From: Sulfurimonas sp.
Lineage (GTDB): Bacteria > Campylobacterota > Campylobacteria > Campylobacterales > Sulfurimonadaceae
Length of the DNA: 35,293 nt
Direction of reading: 5' to 3'
Assembly: GCF_023229025.1 (NCBI RefSeq)
Contig: NZ_JALOAA010000021.1
Coordinates: 1-35,293, forward strand
This document shows positions 32,661-35,293 of this stretch, piece by piece. The position numbers and the translations under genes are program-made. The notes under the pieces are model-generated. The model saw only the letters and a program-made list of their open reading frames with translations, was not told the DNA's origin and ran no database searches. Every line of letters begins with the position of its first letter. Position 1 is the first letter of the stretch.

Positions 32661-32682
32661 AGGTAGATACTTATATCTACTT
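32661..32682 (-). terminator. hairpin terminator after yigZ (minus strand)
   Basis: GTAGATA (32663-32669) and TATCTAC (32674-32680) form a perfect 7-base stem with a 4-base loop, extendable by a G-U and an A-U pair. Read on the minus strand it is followed by CTCTTTTTT (T6 opposite 32654-32659), the pattern of an intrinsic terminator. It overlaps the yigZ stop codon. The plus strand side lacks a U-tract, so termination of the long upstream operon here is less certain. Confidence 0.55.
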
Positions 32683-33258
32683 CAAAACCTCCACTAATCT
32701 ATAACTACTTTTTAAAAATTTCTGCATATTCTCTTTGCCTGCTTTTAGCTTATAGATACTCTTTGTATTAAAGATTTTTTCTAATATATCTATTTTATGT
32801 GCTAGGCACTCATACTCTATTTTTCTAATATTTGAGTACTCAAAAGATATATCTACTCTCATCTCTTCTTGATACTCTATGAGTTTTACAGCAAAAGAGT
32901 TCAAAACAAGATTAACCGCATCACTATATGCTCTTACAAGACCACCTGTGCCAAGTTTTGTTCCGCCAAAATATCTGACAATTATTACTGCACTATTTAT
33001 TATATCTGCACCTTGCAAGACCATTAAACTCGGTTTGCCTGAAGTTCCTCTTGGTTCGCCGTCATCACTAAAGTGTTCAACTATTTGATTATGCTCATTA
33101 AAATATCTGTAAGCGGTAACAAAATGTCTAGCTTTTTGGTGTTCATTCTTTAGTTTCTCAAGTGTAGAAGAAAAGTCTCTATAGGGAAGAAGATAAGCAA
33201 TGAATTTTGATTGCTTAACCTCTAGTGTTGCTGTGGAGTGTTCATTTACAAATCTCAT
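32677..33258 (-). CDS. IMPACT family protein (YigZ-like)
   Basis: 193 residues. The N-terminal UPF0029/IMPACT domain has EVKQSKFIAYLLPYRDF, ARHFVTAYRYF, FSDDGEPRGTSGKPSL and the signature VIIVRYFGGTKLGTGGLVRAY. A short C-terminal ferredoxin-like domain follows. IMPACT proteins are linked to translation control in eukaryotes; the bacterial role is poorly defined. Its ATG overlaps the stop codon of the upstream yebC-like gene by one base, so the two are coupled. Confidence 0.92.
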   Translation of the reverse strand: MRFVNEHSTATLEVKQSKFIAYLLPYRDFSSTLEKLKNEHQKARHFVTAYRYFNEHNQIVEHFSDDGEPRGTSGKPSLMVLQGADIINSAVIIVRYFGGTKLGTGGLVRAYSDAVNLVLNSFAVKLIEYQEEMRVDISFEYSNIRKIEYECLAHKIDILEKIFNTKSIYKLKAGKENMQKFLKSSYRLVEVLK

Positions 33259-33968
33259 TACGCTATATTCGTAAATACCTTTTGAACATCCTCATCATCT
33301 TCTAGTTTCTCTAAAATTTTATCTATATCTGCTTGCTGCTCTTGTGTAATTGTAATCGGAGAGTTTGGCATTCTCTCTAAATTTGCTTTTATAATCTCTA
33401 TGCCCTTCTCCTCTAAAGCGCTATTTAATGCTCCAAAGCTTGTGTAATCACCGGTAACAAAAACTGTGCCTTCTTGCGCTTCTATCTCCTCTAATCCCGC
33501 ATCTATCAACTCAAACTCAAGCTCTTCTAAATCCATATCATCTTTTAAAGCAAACTCAAATAGTGCTTTTCTATCAAACATAAACTCCAAAGAGCCCTTT
33601 GTAAGCATCTCTCCACCATGTTTTGTAAGTATATTTTTTACATTTGCGACTGTTCTTGTATTATTATCGGTCATACACTCTATAAACAGCTGTACCCCAT
33701 GCGGGGCTTTCCCCTCAAAACTAACCTCGAGCATACTTGCCGTGTCTTTGGCAGTTGCTCTTTTTATTGCTGCTTCTATATTCTCTTTTGGCATATTTTC
33801 AGATTTAGCATTGATAATAGCAGTACGAAGCCTAGCATTCATATCAGGATCCGGACCTCCCTCTTTTGCTGCCATTGTAATTATCTTTCCCAATTTAGGA
33901 AACAGTTTTGACATAGCTCCCCATCTCTTTAATTTTGATGCTTTTCTGTATTCAAAAGCTCTTCCCAT
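33258..33968 (-). CDS. YebC/PmpR family protein
   Basis: 236 residues, near the family length of about 240. It begins MGRAFEYRKASKLKRWGAMS (the family signature is a Gly-His/Arg-Ser...K..RA-like start) and contains GGPDPDMNARLRTAIINAKS, MPKENIEAAIKRA and GPAPHG-like FEGKAPHGVQLFIECMTDN. Members are annotated as transcriptional regulators, and recent work links them to translation of proline-rich stretches. GAGGATAACT precedes the ATG. It is transcribed from the left arm of a symmetrical divergent promoter region. Confidence 0.93.
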   Translation of the reverse strand: MGRAFEYRKASKLKRWGAMSKLFPKLGKIITMAAKEGGPDPDMNARLRTAIINAKSENMPKENIEAAIKRATAKDTASMLEVSFEGKAPHGVQLFIECMTDNNTRTVANVKNILTKHGGEMLTKGSLEFMFDRKALFEFALKDDMDLEELEFELIDAGLEEIEAQEGTVFVTGDYTSFGALNSALEEKGIEIIKANLERMPNSPITITQEQQADIDKILEKLEDDEDVQKVFTNIA

Positions 33969-34018
33969 ATAGTTATCCTCATATATCTCTTATTTATAGT
34001 GATTATTAATCAAAAATG

Positions 34019-34084
34019 TATTATACCAAATGAGTAGCCATAGATACTTTATAGTACTCTTTATAGAGTGCTTTTGGTATAATA
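34019..34084. promoter_or_regulatory. mirror-image divergent promoter pair
   Basis: TATTATACCAAA at 34019-34030 is the exact reverse complement of TTTGGTATAATA at 34073-34084 (12 of 12). Each arm read outward gives TGG-TATAAT, an extended -10 box, one serving yebC (minus) and one the gene at 34111 (plus). The 42-base centre contains a weaker palindrome (AGTACTCT ... AGAGTGCT). Neither direction shows a good -35 box. Confidence 0.5.
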
Positions 34085-34110
34085 GTGTCAATATTTTATG
34101 AGGTACTTAG

Positions 34111-34602
34111 ATGAAGCTCTTATCAACAATAAAACACTACCTGTTTAATGCATTTCGTGAACTATTCGTCTATAATCACAGCTCTTTAGAGTTTCGTGCA
34201 AAACTCTTTGCACTAATTCTTTGTGCAGATGAAAATATAAAAACCGATGACTACTCTATTATAAAAAAAATTGGTATGAAAATATACAAAAATGATGATG
34301 AGAGAGCAAACTTATTAATGTTAAATACCAAGGAGCTTGTTCAAAAAGTAAAAGAAGATAACGGCTTAGACATAGATACCCTTGTTGCAAATATTCAAAA
34401 AGAGTTAAAAATTGTGCCAAGATATGCCAAAAAGATAGACATTGAATCACTAAAAGAACTACTTCTACTTTCACATGATAGAGATGTTATCTCATATCAA
34501 GAGAATATGATAGAATTTTTACAAACCCTAAGAGATGAAACTCTACATGAGAAAAAATCACAAATTGAAAAAGATGAAGAGAAGATAGAGTCTAAATATT
34601 AA
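34111..34602 (+). CDS. hypothetical soluble all-helical protein
   Basis: 163 residues, no signal peptide and no clear membrane helix. It appears almost entirely helical. The segment FRAKLFALILCADENIKTDD followed by YSIIKKIGMKIYKND loosely recalls TerB-like domains (helix with acidic turn), but this is weak. The C-terminal 40 residues are highly charged (HEKKSQIEKDEEKIESKY) and probably coiled coil. It has its own extended -10 promoter and a GAGGTACTTAG leader. The 3' end overlaps the convergent ttcA-like gene by 11 bases. Confidence 0.65.
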   Translation: MKLLSTIKHYLFNAFRELFVYNHSSLEFRAKLFALILCADENIKTDDYSIIKKIGMKIYKNDDERANLLMLNTKELVQKVKEDNGLDIDTLVANIQKELKIVPRYAKKIDIESLKELLLLSHDRDVISYQENMIEFLQTLRDETLHEKKSQIEKDEEKIESKY

Positions 34603-35293
34603 ATCTCTCTTTATCAAAAAATGTCTCTACTGAGATATTTTTAAATGCTGCATTTAAACTTGTAAAAAGTGAGGGGAACTCTTTTTCCATTTTAGAGAGC
34701 ATCTCTTTTGTATTCGCCCTTGCATGTGGCATTTTAATATCAAATCTCATTGAAGGACATGCCTCATCCCCAATAGTAGGGATATTATTATCAAGTGCAA
34801 ATGCGGCTAACTGACGCTCCCTCATCTGAATTAAAGGGCGTATTACGATTAAACCGTTCTCTGCCCTATATTTTGGGGCAAGCGAGCGCATCTGACCATT
34901 ATATATGAAGTTCATAAAAAAGCTCTCTGCGGCATCATCCATATGGTGACCTAGTGCCACCTTATTACATCCATGCTGCTGCGCAGCGCTATAGAGCGAA
35001 CCTCTTCTCATGCGTGAAAAAAAGCTGCAAAATGAGGAGTTTTTTCTTATTTTCTCCTCTGCTAGCTCATATATCTGTGTATCATGTATAAGATGCGGTA
35101 TCTCATGCTCTTTGCAGTGCCTAATCAATTTATCGAACTTCTCTCCCATTCCGTATGAAACCGTTGCTGCAATAAACTCAAACTTAAACGGTGCTCGGCG
35201 CTGCTGCTCTTTTAGTGCATGAACTAGTGTGAGAGAATCTTTTCCTCCGCTAAGTCCCACTAGTATCTTGTCACCCTCTTCTATCAAGCCAAA
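34592..35293 (-). CDS. TtcA-family tRNA thiolation protein, 5' partial
   Basis: The gene runs off the right edge: the frame is open to base 35293 (FGLIEEGDK continues the family N-terminus), so the in-frame TTG at 35287 is not the start. The PP-loop SGGKDSLTLVHAL, the block LGHHMDDAAESFFMNFIYNG and VIRPLIQMRERQ identify the TtcA/TilS-like ATP-pyrophosphatase group; TtcA makes 2-thiocytidine at tRNA position 32. E. coli TtcA holds a [4Fe-4S] cluster through CxxC plus a third Cys. Here the CxxC region reads CSFFSRMRRG: the first Cys (35027-35029) is kept and the second is Phe (35018-35020). The distal Cys (EACPSMR) is present. Confidence 0.85.
   Translation of the reverse strand, partial: FGLIEEGDKILVGLSGGKDSLTLVHALKEQQRRAPFKFEFIAATVSYGMGEKFDKLIRHCKEHEIPHLIHDTQIYELAEEKIRKNSSFCSFFSRMRRGSLYSAAQQHGCNKVALGHHMDDAAESFFMNFIYNGQMRSLAPKYRAENGLIVIRPLIQMRERQLAAFALDNNIPTIGDEACPSMRFDIKMPHARANTKEMLSKMEKEFPSLFTSLNAAFKNISVETFFDKERFNI

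Noticed and set aside
33466..33972. Long plus-strand open frame opposite yebC
   Set aside because: It is antisense to a clearly conserved gene, has low-complexity Ser/Phe/Ile content and no ribosome-binding site.

Overview
The window looks like chromosomal DNA from a free-living member of the Campylobacterota (formerly Epsilonproteobacteria), most like Sulfurimonas or a close relative. The DNA is AT-rich and densely packed, with many 1-, 4- or 8-base gene overlaps. The protein set is characteristic of the phylum: Csd6/Pgp2-type and Csd4/Pgp1-type peptidoglycan carboxypeptidases, an operon in the order of the Campylobacter cts competence genes, FlaG, and HslV with a short leader before its catalytic threonine. 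The genus assignment is inference from gene content. No rRNA, tRNA, CRISPR array or insertion sequence was seen, and no gene-free stretch exceeds about 170 bases.

Layout. (1) Bases 1-1525 hold an AT-rich three-gene module: a GHKL ATPase (5' end outside the window), a STAS-like DUF4325-type protein and a PIN-domain nuclease. It is the least familiar system here. (2) Bases 1605-5757 hold a membrane EAL phosphodiesterase with a degenerate GGDEF domain, a small exported protein, a MATE exporter whose start codon is problematic, and a small unknown protein. (3) Bases 5927-10185 are a TolC / membrane fusion protein / FtsX-like permease / ATPase export operon. Two small proteins, an OmpR-type response regulator, a sensor kinase and a monohaem cytochrome follow, to 13036. 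The promoters of the export operon and of the first small-protein gene share a direct repeat with 11-base period at an identical distance from the -10 box, so the adjacent two-component system may control both. (4) A DUF808 membrane protein and an MFS exporter lie on the minus strand, followed by flaG with its own sigma-28-like promoter and terminator.

(5) From argG (15735) to 32652 every gene is on the plus strand with gaps of 24 bases or fewer: argG, a ferredoxin-thioredoxin-reductase/rhodanese fusion, rplI, hslV, hslU, era, csd6-like, csd4-like, then nine genes of a type II secretion/type IV pilus-like machine. That block follows the Vibrio MSHA order I-J-K-L-M-N-(unknown)-E-G, and its later part matches the Campylobacter jejuni cts DNA-uptake order R-D-P-X-E-F. 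No pilin genes are present. (6) At the right end are yigZ and yebC (minus strand), a divergent unknown gene driven from a mirror-image promoter pair, and a TtcA-family gene cut by the window edge that lacks one expected iron-sulfur cysteine.
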